Source: Nocardiopsis sp. JB363
Lineage (GTDB): Bacteria; Actinomycetota; Actinomycetes; Streptosporangiales; Streptosporangiaceae
Reading direction: 5' to 3'
Assembly: GCF_900143625.1 (NCBI RefSeq)
Contig: NZ_FRFF01000006.1
Location: 1-64,000 of the forward strand
Length of the DNA: 64,000 nucleotides
Both the position numbers and the translations under genes were made by a program. This document shows positions 8,024 to 16,574 of the stretch, piece after piece; the first letter of the stretch is position 1; each line of letters starts with the position of its first letter. Under the pieces are notes generated by a model. It did not search any database, was not told the DNA's origin, and saw nothing but the letters and a program-made list of their open reading frames with translations.

Positions 8024-8869
8024 GTGACTGCCGACCGGGAAGCGAAAAGAGGACCGGGAACACGCACCGACTTCGTCCTCAATGATCAGGTCGACCATTA
8101 TCCGACCCGAACCGTGCGTACCTCGGCGGACCCCGGCGACCTGGACGCTCTGGTTCGGGAGGGCTACCTGGTGCGCCGGGGCATGATCGGCGCCGACCAC
8201 GCCGAGGAACTCGCCGAGGCCGTCATCGCGCTGTCCGAGGCCGAGGCGGGCCTCCCCCAAGCGGAGTACCTGCCCGGCGAGAACATCTACCTCAGGTCCC
8301 TGCTCGACAAGGACGTCACCTTCCATCCCCTCCTACGCCTGGAACCGGCCCTGTCGATCGCCCGAACGGTGCTGGGGCCACAGGTACGGGTGGAGGTGGA
8401 AGCGCGGATGAACTACCCGGGCAAGGTCGGGGTGGCAGTGCCCTGGCACGCGCACCTCCCGGTCATCCCGCACCCGCTACCGCCCCTGTTCAGCCACCCG
8501 CACCAGATCCACTGTCTGCTCTATCTGCGACCGGTCACCGAGCAGGAGGGCGCCCTGTGCCTGTTGCCCGGCTCGCACGCCGACCCGCACACCCGCATCC
8601 CGCTCGGCGACGGCGACGAACGGCCGGGTGAGGTGCGGCTGTACTTCGAGCCTGGAGACGCCGTCCTCATCCACGCCGATCTCTGGCACCGCAGCGTTCC
8701 CTCTACCCAGGCCGCCGGCGCTCGCATCCTGCTGCTCTTGGGCTTGGTCCCCGCGTGGATCAGGGCCGAGACCAGCAGAGGGGTGGATCCACGGGTGCGG
8801 CTGTCGGACCGGCTCCGGGCGGACGGCCGCCAGGACACCAAGGAACTGCTCGGCGACTTCGAATGGTGA
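8024..8869 (+). CDS. PhyH-like dioxygenase with altered metal motif
   Basis: A 281-residue protein of the phytanoyl-CoA dioxygenase (Fe(II)/2-oxoglutarate) superfamily. GTG 8024 is chosen for its GGCAGG ribosome site 7 bases upstream; the stop of DUF6879 is 4 bp away. Visible fold markers are YLVRRGMI near the start, LYLRPVTEQEGALCLLPGSH, the core strand LYFEPGDAVLIHADLWHRS with the distal His, and a following Arg (GARILL) that would bind 2-oxoglutarate. The proximal ligand position reads PWHAHLPVI, so the usual HxD/E is HxH. The enzyme may use another ligand set, be a halogenase-like variant, or be inactive. The substrate is unknown. Confidence 0.75.
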   Translation: MTADREAKRGPGTRTDFVLNDQVDHYPTRTVRTSADPGDLDALVREGYLVRRGMIGADHAEELAEAVIALSEAEAGLPQAEYLPGENIYLRSLLDKDVTFHPLLRLEPALSIARTVLGPQVRVEVEARMNYPGKVGVAVPWHAHLPVIPHPLPPLFSHPHQIHCLLYLRPVTEQEGALCLLPGSHADPHTRIPLGDGDERPGEVRLYFEPGDAVLIHADLWHRSVPSTQAAGARILLLLGLVPAWIRAETSRGVDPRVRLSDRLRADGRQDTKELLGDFEW

Positions 8870-8885
8870 CCGCCCCACCGCCGTT

Positions 8886-11324
8886 CTAGGCACCCTCTTC
8901 CGGTGCGGGCACGGCGCGGGCGCGTTCACGTAGCTCGTCTGACCTGGGGTCGTCATACCCGCTGAGGATCTCCAAGGCCTCCGACCGGTGACGCGCGGCT
9001 TCCTCGCGGCCCTCCTCTCGCACGTCCGAACCCTCCCGACCCTCCAACGCCTGCGCCAAGTACAGCAGGCCCTTCGCGACCTTCCAATGGTCCGACAGGC
9101 TCCGGTGCACCGCCACCGAACGACGATGGAAGTCGACCGCCTCCGTGTACCTGCCGAGTAGGAGGTACGCGCTCCCCGCACCGCCCACGGCGATGGCCTC
9201 CCGGCTTGCGTCACCCTCGCGGCGGAACACCAACACCGCGCGCTGGTAGGACTCCAGGGCCTCCTCCGCCCGCCCCGCCGCTCTCTGGGCCCGACCCAGG
9301 TAGAGGAGCGCGGTGCCCTCCCACAGCACGTTCTCCACCGAACGTGCGATCTCCACGGCTCGTTCCGCGTGGGTCAACGCACTCGAAACGTTCTGCCTGT
9401 TCAACTCCACCAGGCTGCGGGCGGTGAGGACCAGGGATTCGTAGAGCGGATCGGACAGCTCCCGAAAACCTGCCAAGGCCGCGTTCAAGTGCCGGTCCGC
9501 CTCCTGCGAACGAAGCGATTGGGCGCAGGTGTAACCGAGGCTGTATCGCACGGTCGCGGTCCAGTAGGTGTCACCGGTCCCTTCCACCGCGGCGAGTGCC
9601 TCGGTCAGCTCGGCGTGGGCTTCGTCCAGCCGGTGCGCGAACAGGTGGATCCATCCCGACCCGTTGCGGGACTTGGCGGCGCTCAGTGTGTCACCGAGTC
9701 CTAGATGGATCTCCGTGGCGGCGCGATGGTGTTCGGCCGCCTCGTCCAAGCGCATCGTCATCCGTTCCAGACGGCCCAGACTCTCACGCAGTTCGGCCTC
9801 GCTCACCCGGTCGCCCTGTTCACGGGCGGCCCGTAGCCCGGCTCTCGCCGAGACGCGCCAGTCACGGAAGTGGTTGAAGGTGGAGTACAGCCGTTCCAGC
9901 ACCGTCGCGAACCGGCTCACCAACTCCGTGAGCCCGGTTCCCTCGGCCGCCGTCATCGCGCCCAGCAGGTTCTCCCGCTCCTCGGCGTACCAGGCCGCCG
10001 CCACCTTCCGGTCCGCGAAGGACGCCGGGACCACGTCCCCGGGGACGTCCAGGGGCGGCAACAACGAGGTGTCATGGGCCAACACGGCGGCGCAGGCGTG
10101 CGCGCTGTGCAGGTACCACGTGCACACGCGCTCCACGGCGGCGAGCTGTTCCTCCTGGGTGACCTCGTAGCGGGCCCGGTCCACGGCGTAGGCGCGCAGC
10201 AGGTCGTGGAAGCGGTAACGGCCGCCGCGGCCCTCCTCCAACAGGTAGGCGCCGGTCAGGGTGTCCAATGCGGTACGCAGTCGGCCCACCCCCGAAACCT
10301 CCAAGGCGTTACCGGCGATCGCCTCCGCGGCGGCGGCACCGAACTCCGCACCGGGGTGCAGCCCCAACAGGCAGAAGAGCAGCGCGGCCTGGCGCGGCAG
10401 GGCCCGGTAGGACCAGGCGAACACCGAACGGACCGCGCTGGCCTCGTCCTCGTCGTCGGCGGACAGGGCGTCCCAGAGGGAGGACTCATCGCGCAGATCG
10501 GTGATGAGGTCGGCCAGCGGCATGCTCGGTCGGCTCGCCGCACGCTCGGCGGCCACGCGCAGGGCCAGGGGCAGGTGCGCGCACAGTCGGGCCAGCTCTG
10601 CCAGGTCCTCCGCGCTGTCGACCGGCCGGTACCCGGCCATGGTGGCGGACAGCAACGCGACCGACTCAGCCTCCGGCAGGATCTCCAGGTTCTCCCGGTG
10701 GGCGCCGTCGCGCACCATCAGCCCGGACAACCGACTCCGGCTGGTGACCAGGACCAGGTTGGTGCCGCTGCCCGGCAGCAGCGGGCGCACCTGGCCGACG
10801 GTGGCCGCGTTGTCCACGACCACCAGCATGCGTCGTTCGGCGAGCAGGGACCGGTACAGCGTCGCCTTGCTCTCGGTGCCGGCGGGGACGGCCGAGGCCG
10901 GCACCCCGAGGGAGGGCAGGAAGAACTCCAGGGCCTGGTCGGCGGTGAGCGGAGCGCCCGGGTCGTAGCCGCGCATGTCCACGTACAACTGGCCGTCGGG
11001 GAAGTGGTCGCTGACCCGGTGCGCCCAGTGCAGGGCGAGCGAGGTCTTGCCGACCCCGGCGGTTCCGGCGATCACGTAGGCCACCGTGGGAGGATTTTCG
11101 CCTTCGAGGGTCTGATCGAGCGCGGCCAGATTACTCGCGCGGTTGACGAACACCCGCAGGCCCCGGGGCAACTGGCGTGGCCGGGCCGACCGCGACCCGG
11201 TGCCGTAGTGGAAGTGGATCCCTCCGCTGACGTCCCGGGCCTGGACGACCTCGGACGCCTTGCCACTCATCTGGGAACGGGTGTCACCTGGGGAGGGGTG
11301 GGGGGAACCTGGTGCCTGGGACAT
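8886..11324 (-). CDS. NB-ARC/TPR STAND-type protein
   Basis: An 812-residue signal-transduction ATPase. ATG 11324 has GAGGAA 5 bases upstream. Residues 25-40 carry VVQARDVSGGIHFHYG, an N-terminal tag seen on many actinomycete STAND proteins. The NB-ARC domain follows: Walker A GTAGVGKTS (87-95), Walker B RMLVVVDNA, the sensor segment LVLVTSRSRLSGL, and LARLCAHLPLALRVAAE (GLPLA-like motif). A winged-helix region ends near RFHDLLRAYA. The C-terminal half consists of TPR repeats (for example AEHHRAATEIHLGLGD, AVDFHRRSVAVHRSLSD). There is no SARP DNA-binding domain, so it is AfsR-like only in its centre. Roles in this class include regulation and phage sensing; neither is shown here. It converges with the PhyH-like gene. 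Confidence 0.85.
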   Translation of the reverse strand: MSQAPGSPHPSPGDTRSQMSGKASEVVQARDVSGGIHFHYGTGSRSARPRQLPRGLRVFVNRASNLAALDQTLEGENPPTVAYVIAGTAGVGKTSLALHWAHRVSDHFPDGQLYVDMRGYDPGAPLTADQALEFFLPSLGVPASAVPAGTESKATLYRSLLAERRMLVVVDNAATVGQVRPLLPGSGTNLVLVTSRSRLSGLMVRDGAHRENLEILPEAESVALLSATMAGYRPVDSAEDLAELARLCAHLPLALRVAAERAASRPSMPLADLITDLRDESSLWDALSADDEDEASAVRSVFAWSYRALPRQAALLFCLLGLHPGAEFGAAAAEAIAGNALEVSGVGRLRTALDTLTGAYLLEEGRGGRYRFHDLLRAYAVDRARYEVTQEEQLAAVERVCTWYLHSAHACAAVLAHDTSLLPPLDVPGDVVPASFADRKVAAAWYAEERENLLGAMTAAEGTGLTELVSRFATVLERLYSTFNHFRDWRVSARAGLRAAREQGDRVSEAELRESLGRLERMTMRLDEAAEHHRAATEIHLGLGDTLSAAKSRNGSGWIHLFAHRLDEAHAELTEALAAVEGTGDTYWTATVRYSLGYTCAQSLRSQEADRHLNAALAGFRELSDPLYESLVLTARSLVELNRQNVSSALTHAERAVEIARSVENVLWEGTALLYLGRAQRAAGRAEEALESYQRAVLVFRREGDASREAIAVGGAGSAYLLLGRYTEAVDFHRRSVAVHRSLSDHWKVAKGLLYLAQALEGREGSDVREEGREEAARHRSEALEILSGYDDPRSDELRERARAVPAPEEGA

Positions 11325-11484
11325 GCTTCCTCATCCATCGTCGAGGCTGCGTAATCTATTGCCGCGATGGCCCGAGGCCAATCCCCCGAATCGGTCTCCG
11401 GTGACGCCGACAAGTCCCCAGGCATACCAGGTTCGGGTCCGCCCCGGCGGTGATCCACCGAGAAAGCGTGCTCGAACGACGACG

Positions 11485-11507
11485 GCACCCACCAACGCGG
11501 TGGGTGC
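11485..11507. repeat. hairpin GCACCCACC/GGTGGGTGC, copy 1
   Basis: Perfect 9-bp stem (11485-11493 with 11499-11507) and loop AACGC. Almost the same sequence returns at 12491-12519 with loop GACGC. The two copies flank the toxin-antitoxin pair. Copy 1 has no gene ending next to it, so it may be left over from a duplication. Confidence 0.5.
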
Positions 11508-11527
11508 GGGCTTGCCGGGTATGCCGA

Positions 11528-11582
11528 AGGTCTCCAAGCTCTCCCGACGGGCGCCGTCGCGCACCATGAGCCCGGACAGTAT
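11528..11582 (-). pseudogene. fragment of an NB-ARC gene
   Basis: Read on the minus strand this segment encodes ILSGLMVRDGARRESLETF, nearly the same as LSGLMVRDGAHRENLEIL inside the neighbouring NB-ARC protein (around 10681-10735). The DNA is also alike over about 50 bp by eye. No start, P-loop or TPR part is present, so this is a remnant of a second copy lying upstream of the intact gene. Confidence 0.6.
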
Positions 11583-11782
11583 GAAGCTCGCGTGAAACCG
11601 AGTCCGCTGATACATCGAGAAGACCACACACGAGCGTGGTCGCGCCGGTGCACGTTGAACGAGCTGTGGATAGCCGGTGGCGAGCCTGTGCCCGGACTGG
11701 TGCGAGCCCTGAGTCTCTCGCCTACCTCAGCAGGCGAGGATCTCTCCCCGACGGAGAGGTTTCTGGTAAAACGCACATGGTT

Positions 11783-11800
11783 TACAACACATGCATTGTA
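11783..11800. promoter_or_regulatory. candidate operator of the toxin-antitoxin pair
   Basis: TACAA at 11783-11787 and TTGTA at 11796-11800 form an inverted repeat around an 8-bp spacer. It is 12 bp upstream of the toxin start and overlaps a possible -35 (TTTACA, 11781-11786). HTH antitoxins of this class usually repress their own promoter through such palindromes. Inference only. Confidence 0.35.
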
Positions 11801-11811
11801 GCGTTATCATC

Positions 11812-12165
11812 GTGTGGAAGATCGAACTTGAACTGGTGCAGCCGTGGTTGAGGCGACTCGACGCGGACTCTTATGAGCAGGTGGTCGCGGCGCTCGAAAT
11901 CCTTGCGGAGTTCGGGCCAACGTTGGGGCGTCCCGTGGTCGACACGATCCATGGCTCACGACACAAGAACATGAAGGAGCTCCGCCCCGGCTCCAGTGGC
12001 CGTTCGGAATTGAGAGTCCTGTTCGCGTTCGATCCCCGACGCCAGGCGATCATGCTCGTGGCGGGAGACAAGTCCGGGGACTGGAGTAAGTGGTACACCA
12101 GGAGCATTCGGATCGCAGACGCCCTGTTCGACGAGCATCTCGAAGGGGTCAGGGGAGGGCAGTGA
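11812..12165 (+). CDS. RelE/HigB-like toxin
   Basis: A 117-residue toxin of the RelE/ParE (HigB, phage Gp49-like) superfamily. Diagnostic segments are EILAEFGPTLGRPVVDTIHGSRHKNMKELRPG, here split for length, then SELRVLFAFDPRRQAIMLVAGDKSGDW. These are the core strands of the RelE fold, with conserved Lys and Arg residues likely to act in mRNA cleavage. GTG 11812 is preferred because family members usually begin M-W-(K/T)-I/V-E; ATG 11791 would add seven residues. No ribosome site is visible, so it may be leaderless. Its stop overlaps the antitoxin start by one base (TGATG), the usual toxin-first coupled arrangement of HigBA pairs. Confidence 0.85.
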   Translation: MWKIELELVQPWLRRLDADSYEQVVAALEILAEFGPTLGRPVVDTIHGSRHKNMKELRPGSSGRSELRVLFAFDPRRQAIMLVAGDKSGDWSKWYTRSIRIADALFDEHLEGVRGGQ

Positions 12166-12470
12166 TGGGTACGAGCTTGCAGGACATGCTGAATGAGCGG
12201 CCCGTCGACCGCGAAGCGGTGAACGCGCACAAGCGTCGGATGCTGGAAGACGTGCTCGTCCACCGGCTGCGTGAACTCCGCGAAGAGGCCGCCCTGACCC
12301 AGGTCGAACTCGCCGAGCGGCTGAACGTCAGCCAGAACCGGGTGTCCAGCATCGAGCGGGGCGGTATTGAACGCACCCAGATCGATACCCTGCGACGTTA
12401 CATCGAGGCTCTCGGCGGTTCGCTGCACGTGGAGGTCGAGCTCGGCGATCAGAAGTTCCAGATCGCCTAG
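12165..12470 (+). CDS. XRE-family antitoxin
   Basis: A 101-residue partner of the upstream toxin. After about 35 N-terminal residues comes an XRE helix-turn-helix: VHRLRELREEAALTQVELAERLNVSQNRVSSIERGG, split here for reading, then LRRYIEALGGSLHVEVELGD, the typical C-terminal strand of HigA-like antitoxins. The start is ATG 12165, overlapping the toxin stop; a GGGGAGGG ribosome site lies inside the toxin gene just upstream. It is expected to neutralise the toxin by binding and to repress the operon. A 12-bp-stem terminator follows at once. Confidence 0.85.
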   Translation: MGTSLQDMLNERPVDREAVNAHKRRMLEDVLVHRLRELREEAALTQVELAERLNVSQNRVSSIERGGIERTQIDTLRRYIEALGGSLHVEVELGDQKFQIA

Positions 12471-12490
12471 GGTTTCGCTCGGTCACGGCA

Positions 12491-12519
12491 ACGGCACCCA
12501 CCGACGCGGTGGGTGCCGT
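12491..12519. terminator. hairpin terminator after the antitoxin gene (hairpin copy 2)
   Basis: Perfect 12-bp stem ACGGCACCCACC/GGTGGGTGCCGT with loop GACGC, followed by CCTCTTG. It lies between the antitoxin stop (12470) and the convergent aldolase stop (12546), so it can serve both. Confidence 0.8.
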
Positions 12520-12545
12520 CCTCTTGCCTCCGGGGGAGGCGCCGG

Positions 12546-13229
12546 TCAGTCGACGTAGCGCAGGCCCGCCGTGGCCAGCTTCTCGCGCATCTTGTACATG
12601 TCCAGCCCCAGTTCGCCGTCGCGGAACCGGGCGCGCTTGGACTCCTCGTTCTCCTCACGCAGGCGCGACGCCTCGGCCACCCGCGCGGCGGACTCGCGCG
12701 GCACCACGACGACACCGTCGGCGTCCGCGACGACGACGTCGCCCGGGTTGACCAGGGCGTTGGCCACGGTGACGGGGACGTTGACCGATCCCAGGGTCGC
12801 CTTCACGGTGCCCTTGGCGTTGATCGAGCGGCTGAACACCGGGAAGTCCATCTCGGAGAGCTCGGCGACGTCGCGGCAGCCGCCGTCGATGATCAGGCCG
12901 GCCGCGCCCCTGGCGCGGAAGGACGTGGCCAGCAGCTCACCGAAGAACCCGTCCTCGGACTCGGTGGTGCAACCGGCCACGACCACGTCACCGGGTCTGA
13001 TCTGTTCGGCGGCGACGTGGAACATCCAGTTGTCGCCGGGCTGCAACAACACGGTGACCGCGGTCCCGCACAGCTTGGCCTCCGGGTAGATCGGCCGGAC
13101 GTAGGGCCGCAGCAGGCCGGTGCGGCCTTGGGCCTCGTGCACGGTGGCGACCCCGTAGTGGGACAGCGCCTCGACCGCCTCCGGGGCGGCGCGCTCGATG
13201 GAACGGTGGACGACTCCGAGCTCGGTCAT
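12546..13229 (-). CDS. ligK: RraA-fold aldolase, 4-carboxy-4-hydroxy-2-oxoadipate type
   Basis: A 227-residue class II pyruvate aldolase of the RraA fold, matching 4-carboxy-4-hydroxy-2-oxoadipate (CHA)/4-hydroxy-4-methyl-2-oxoglutarate aldolases (LigK, GalC, ProA). It would cleave CHA to pyruvate and oxaloacetate. Family marks: [14 protein letters not shown] near the N-terminus, the CGTAVTV strand, GDVVVAGC, the phosphate/pyruvate site [14 protein letters not shown] with the essential Arg-Asp pair, and the final [15 protein letters not shown]. The extended helical C-terminus ([21 protein letters not shown]) is typical of the aldolases rather than RNase E inhibitor RraA. It is the last gene of a seven-gene minus-strand operon, directly after the LigJ-like hydratase. 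Confidence 0.85.
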   Translation of the reverse strand: MTELGVVHRSIERAAPEAVEALSHYGVATVHEAQGRTGLLRPYVRPIYPEAKLCGTAVTVLLQPGDNWMFHVAAEQIRPGDVVVAGCTTESEDGFFGELLATSFRARGAAGLIIDGGCRDVAELSEMDFPVFSRSINAKGTVKATLGSVNVPVTVANALVNPGDVVVADADGVVVVPRESAARVAEASRLREENEESKRARFRDGELGLDMYKMREKLATAGLRYVD

Positions 13230-13271
13230 GACTCTCCTCGTGAGTTGGGTGGACGGTATGGGGAGCGGCGC

Positions 13272-14288
13272 TCAGCGCCCCTGGCGCTTCAACCTGGCGT
13301 CCAGACGCGGGTACACGCGGCGGGTGTTGCCCTCCAGGACCGCCTCGCGTTCGGCGTCGGGCAGCTTCGCGCCCTCGATGTAGCGACCGGTGTCGTCGAA
13401 GTAGTGGCCCGAGCACGGGTCGACGTCGCGGACGGCGCCGATCATCTCCGAAGCGAAGAGGATGTTCTCGTTCGGGACGACGTCGAACAGCAGGTCGATG
13501 CCGGGCTGGTGGTACACGCAGGTGTCGAAGTAGACGTTGCGCATCACGTGCTCCTCCAGCTCCGGCTTGCCCAGCGCCATCGCCAGTCCGCGGAAGCGGC
13601 CCCAGTGGTAGGGGGCCGCGCCGCCGCCGTGCGGGATGATGAGCTTCAGGTCCGGGAAGTCGGCGAACAGGTCGCCCTGGACCAGCTGCATGAAGGCGGT
13701 GGTGTCGGCGTTGAGGTAGTGCGCCCCGGTGGTGTGGAAGGCCGGGTTGACGCTGGTGGACACGTGCACCATCGCGGGGATGTCGTACTCGCACATCGCC
13801 TCGTAGATGGGGTACCAGGACCGGTCGGTGAGCGGGGGCGAGTCCCACAGTCCACCGGAGGGGTCCGGGTTGAGGTTGATCGCCACCGCGTCGAGCTCCT
13901 CCACGGCGCGACGCAGTTCGGGAAGGCACTCGGCCGGGTCCACGCCGGGGGACTGCGGCAGCATGGCGGCGGTGGCGAAGCGCTCGGGGAAGAGTTCCGA
14001 CACCCGGGCGATGAGGTCGTTGCAGATCGCGGCCCACCGGGAGGAGGTGGCCGCGTCGCCGACGTGGTGGGCCATGAAGGAGGCCCGGGGCGAGAACACG
14101 GTCAGGTCGATGCCGCGTTCGTCCATGAGGCGGAGCTGGTTGCTCTCGATCGCCTCGCGCAGGTCCTCGTCGCCGATGTTGGGATCAGCGGGCTGGGGAC
14201 CACCGTCGAGCGCGGCGATCTGAGCTTGACGCCAGTCGCCGAGCGCGGCGGGTGCGGTGGTGAAGTGCCCGTGGCAGTCGATGATCAT
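13272..14288 (-). CDS. ligJ: 4-oxalomesaconate hydratase, LigJ type
   Basis: A 338-residue amidohydrolase-superfamily protein. The N-terminal MIIDCHGHF places the metal-binding HxH at residues 6 and 8, as in LigJ. Other ligand segments are LIIPHGGGAAPYHWGRF and FASEMIGAV with the catalytic Glu. The SWYPIYEAMCEYDIPAMVH strand and VYFDTCVYHQPGIDLL are also typical. LigJ hydrates 4-oxalomesaconate to 4-carboxy-4-hydroxy-2-oxoadipate in the protocatechuate 4,5-cleavage and gallate pathways. It sits between the tautomerase and aldolase genes, which perform the preceding and following steps, and this strengthens the assignment. No ring-cleaving dioxygenase lies nearby. Confidence 0.88.
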   Translation of the reverse strand: MIIDCHGHFTTAPAALGDWRQAQIAALDGGPQPADPNIGDEDLREAIESNQLRLMDERGIDLTVFSPRASFMAHHVGDAATSSRWAAICNDLIARVSELFPERFATAAMLPQSPGVDPAECLPELRRAVEELDAVAINLNPDPSGGLWDSPPLTDRSWYPIYEAMCEYDIPAMVHVSTSVNPAFHTTGAHYLNADTTAFMQLVQGDLFADFPDLKLIIPHGGGAAPYHWGRFRGLAMALGKPELEEHVMRNVYFDTCVYHQPGIDLLFDVVPNENILFASEMIGAVRDVDPCSGHYFDDTGRYIEGAKLPDAEREAVLEGNTRRVYPRLDARLKRQGR

Positions 14289-14304
14289 CAGTGTGCTTCC
14301 TTCT

Positions 14305-15453
14305 TCAGGGATTCCAGATGCCCAGAGGGACGTAGAGCTCTCCGGCCATGAGCGCGCGTGCGGTGCGCACGAGCGCCGAGCGGGTGATGCGGGTGGGATC
14401 CCCGGGGTCCTGGCCGAGCCGCACCTCGAAGGCGCCGCTCGGGTGTTCGATGGCCAGGGTGGTATCGGTGTCGTTCGCGGTGGGGAGGGTCGCCAGTTCG
14501 TGCGCGACCGTCCCCGGCAGCACGCAGGCGGTGGCGGCGGTGACGGCGGCCAGCACGCCGATGGATTCGTGGACCACCCGAGGGATGAAGCTGCGGGTGG
14601 TCAGGGCGCCGCCGTCCTCGGGCGGCGAGACCAGCGTCATCTTCGGGTAGTTGCGGCCTGAGACGTCGCCCAGCCCCATGAGCTCACCGCAGGTCAGGCG
14701 CAACGCCTCCACCCGCTCGCGCAGCTCGGGGTTCGCGGTGAGTTCTGCGGGGCTCTCCCGCCCGGTCACGCCGAGCACGGAGGCGTCCACGATGACGAGG
14801 GGCTGTCCGTTGTCGACGCAGGTGACGTCGATGGCCCCCACCCCGGGAAGTTCGACCGTGTCGCGCCGGTTCCCCGTCGGCAACAGGGAACCGGCGATCG
14901 AACCGGCGGTGTCCAGGAATCCGATCGTCACCGGAGCGGAGGTGCCCGGCACACCGTCGATGCGGGTGTCCCCGGCGTACTCCACGCCCCGCACGCCGCC
15001 CTCCTCGGGCGTGCGCACCGAGATGTGGGCGATCGCCCCGGTGTTGAGGGTGCGCACCCGCACCGTGGTGGTGTCCTCCACGGGCACGACCATCCCGGCC
15101 TCGATGGCGAAGGGCACCACGGCGGCCAACAGGTTGCCGCAGTTGGCGTTCATGTCCACCGAGTCGTCGTCCGGCCTGAGCTGGGCGAACCGGAAGTCGA
15201 GGTCGACCCCGGGCTCGGTGCTCGGGCCGACGATGCCCGCCTTGGAGGTGAGCGGGTGCCCGCCCCCCACCCCGTCGACCTGCAACGGGTGGGGGGAACC
15301 GAGGGCGGACCGCAACACCCGGGCGAGGGTCTCGTCGTCATCGGGCAGATCGGCGCGGGCGAAGAACGGCCCGCGAGAGGTACCGCCGCGCATCAGCACG
15401 GAGGGGATCGCGAGTCGGCCCCCGCGAGCCGATGGTGTGCTCGAAACTGTCAT
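14305..15453 (-). CDS. galD: 4-oxalomesaconate tautomerase, PrpF/GalD family
   Basis: A 382-residue protein of the PrpF family (diaminopimelate-epimerase fold). It shows the family signature PSVLMRGGTSRGPFF at the N-terminus, DGVGGGHPLTSKAGIV, DMNANCGNLLAAVVPFA with the active Cys, and VVHESIGVLAAVTAATAC near the end. Within an operon holding LigJ and LigK types, the best reading is GalD: keto/enol isomerisation of 4-oxalomesaconate before hydration. PrpF aconitate isomerase is the alternative. The start is put at ATG 15453 because GAGG is 6 bases upstream; ATG 15459 is right behind it. It follows the transporter genes closely. Confidence 0.83.
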   Translation of the reverse strand: MTVSSTPSARGGRLAIPSVLMRGGTSRGPFFARADLPDDDETLARVLRSALGSPHPLQVDGVGGGHPLTSKAGIVGPSTEPGVDLDFRFAQLRPDDDSVDMNANCGNLLAAVVPFAIEAGMVVPVEDTTTVRVRTLNTGAIAHISVRTPEEGGVRGVEYAGDTRIDGVPGTSAPVTIGFLDTAGSIAGSLLPTGNRRDTVELPGVGAIDVTCVDNGQPLVIVDASVLGVTGRESPAELTANPELRERVEALRLTCGELMGLGDVSGRNYPKMTLVSPPEDGGALTTRSFIPRVVHESIGVLAAVTAATACVLPGTVAHELATLPTANDTDTTLAIEHPSGAFEVRLGQDPGDPTRITRSALVRTARALMAGELYVPLGIWNP

Positions 15454-15471
15454 TCTCATCCTCGCGCGGCG

Positions 15472-16491
15472 CTATTCCCGGACCTCGGACCAGACCAGCT
15501 CGTCGTAGGCGGGCGCCTCCTCGACCAGACCGGACTCCATGTGGAAGTCGGTCGCGACACCGAAGGCGTCCTGCTGCACCTGCGTGGAGGTGGCGAACTC
15601 CTGCGCAAGGATCTCGTTGAGCGCTTCGAGCGCCTCGGGGTCGGTGCCGTCCATGTAGGACGAGAGCAGCTCCGCACTTCCCTCGGGGTCGGTCTCGATG
15701 AACTCCAGCGCGCGGTTGATGGCGCGGTTGAAGCCCTCCATCTGCTCGCTCTTGTTCTCGATCACGTCGGAGGTGCTGAACAGCGTCCCGTGCAGGGCCC
15801 CGGACATGTCGGGGACGTCGCCACGCTGCGGCGAGAGGTAGATGTCGCCGACCCCCTCGGCCTCGGCCATCTGTCCGGTCGGCTGGAAGAAGGCCAGGGC
15901 GTCCACCTGCCCCGAGGACAGGGCGCCGATGGCCGACGAGGGCACGCCGCCCAGGTTCACCAGGGTGGCGTCGGTGTTGGCGTCCATGCCGGCCTGCTCG
16001 AACAGGTAGATCAGCAGCGCCTCGGTCCCCGACCCCGGGCCGGTGATACCGATGTTCTTGCCCTCCAGCGCCTGGATCTTCTCCTCCAGGGGCGCGTCCG
16101 GGTCCCCCTCGAAGTCCGGGGCCGTCACCACGTCCACGTAGTACTCGGTGACCAGGGAACCGGTGAGCCGCGTGTCGGGGTTGTTCTCCGCCAGGTTGAA
16201 CGTGTCGGTGAGGACACCGGCGGCCACGTCGATGGAACCGGAGGTCAGGGCCGCCGCGAGCTTGGCGCCGGTGCCCAGGCGGGGACGCTCGCCGAGCTGG
16301 ACCCCCTCCTCCTCGAAGTAGCCGTTCTCCTCGGCGACGTGGAGCGGGAAGAACGCGACGGAGTCGCTGATCTGGCCCACGTTGAGGACGTCCGGGTCGG
16401 AGTCGCCCCCGCCGGCACAACCCGATGTCACGATGAGGCTCGCGGTCGCCGCGATCGCGGCCGCCGTCCTGAGGTGCGTGCTGAGTTTCAT
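15472..16491 (-). CDS. ABC transporter substrate-binding lipoprotein (NMT1/SsuA type)
   Basis: A 339-residue periplasmic-binding-type protein anchored as a lipoprotein: the signal ends in LIVTSGC, with the lipid Cys at residue 25. The mature part has the NMT1/SsuA-like layout (FFPLHVAEENGYFEEEG, LTSGSIDVAAG, GKNIGITGPGSGTEALL, SGQVDALAFFQP). Such proteins bind sulfonates, nitrate, pyrimidine precursors or aromatic acids. Here the neighbouring 4-oxalomesaconate enzymes suggest an aromatic or tricarboxylic acid ligand; this is inference. It follows the permease gene by about 84 bp in the same operon. Confidence 0.87.
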   Translation of the reverse strand: MKLSTHLRTAAAIAATASLIVTSGCAGGGDSDPDVLNVGQISDSVAFFPLHVAEENGYFEEEGVQLGERPRLGTGAKLAAALTSGSIDVAAGVLTDTFNLAENNPDTRLTGSLVTEYYVDVVTAPDFEGDPDAPLEEKIQALEGKNIGITGPGSGTEALLIYLFEQAGMDANTDATLVNLGGVPSSAIGALSSGQVDALAFFQPTGQMAEAEGVGDIYLSPQRGDVPDMSGALHGTLFSTSDVIENKSEQMEGFNRAINRALEFIETDPEGSAELLSSYMDGTDPEALEALNEILAQEFATSTQVQQDAFGVATDFHMESGLVEEAPAYDELVWSEVRE

Positions 16492-16574
16492 GATGTCCGA
16501 CTCTCGATCGAGTGTTGGGAGGTCGAGAAACGCTCCCGACCTGGGGGATGGATCGCATGAGGCCCGCGTGGGCG

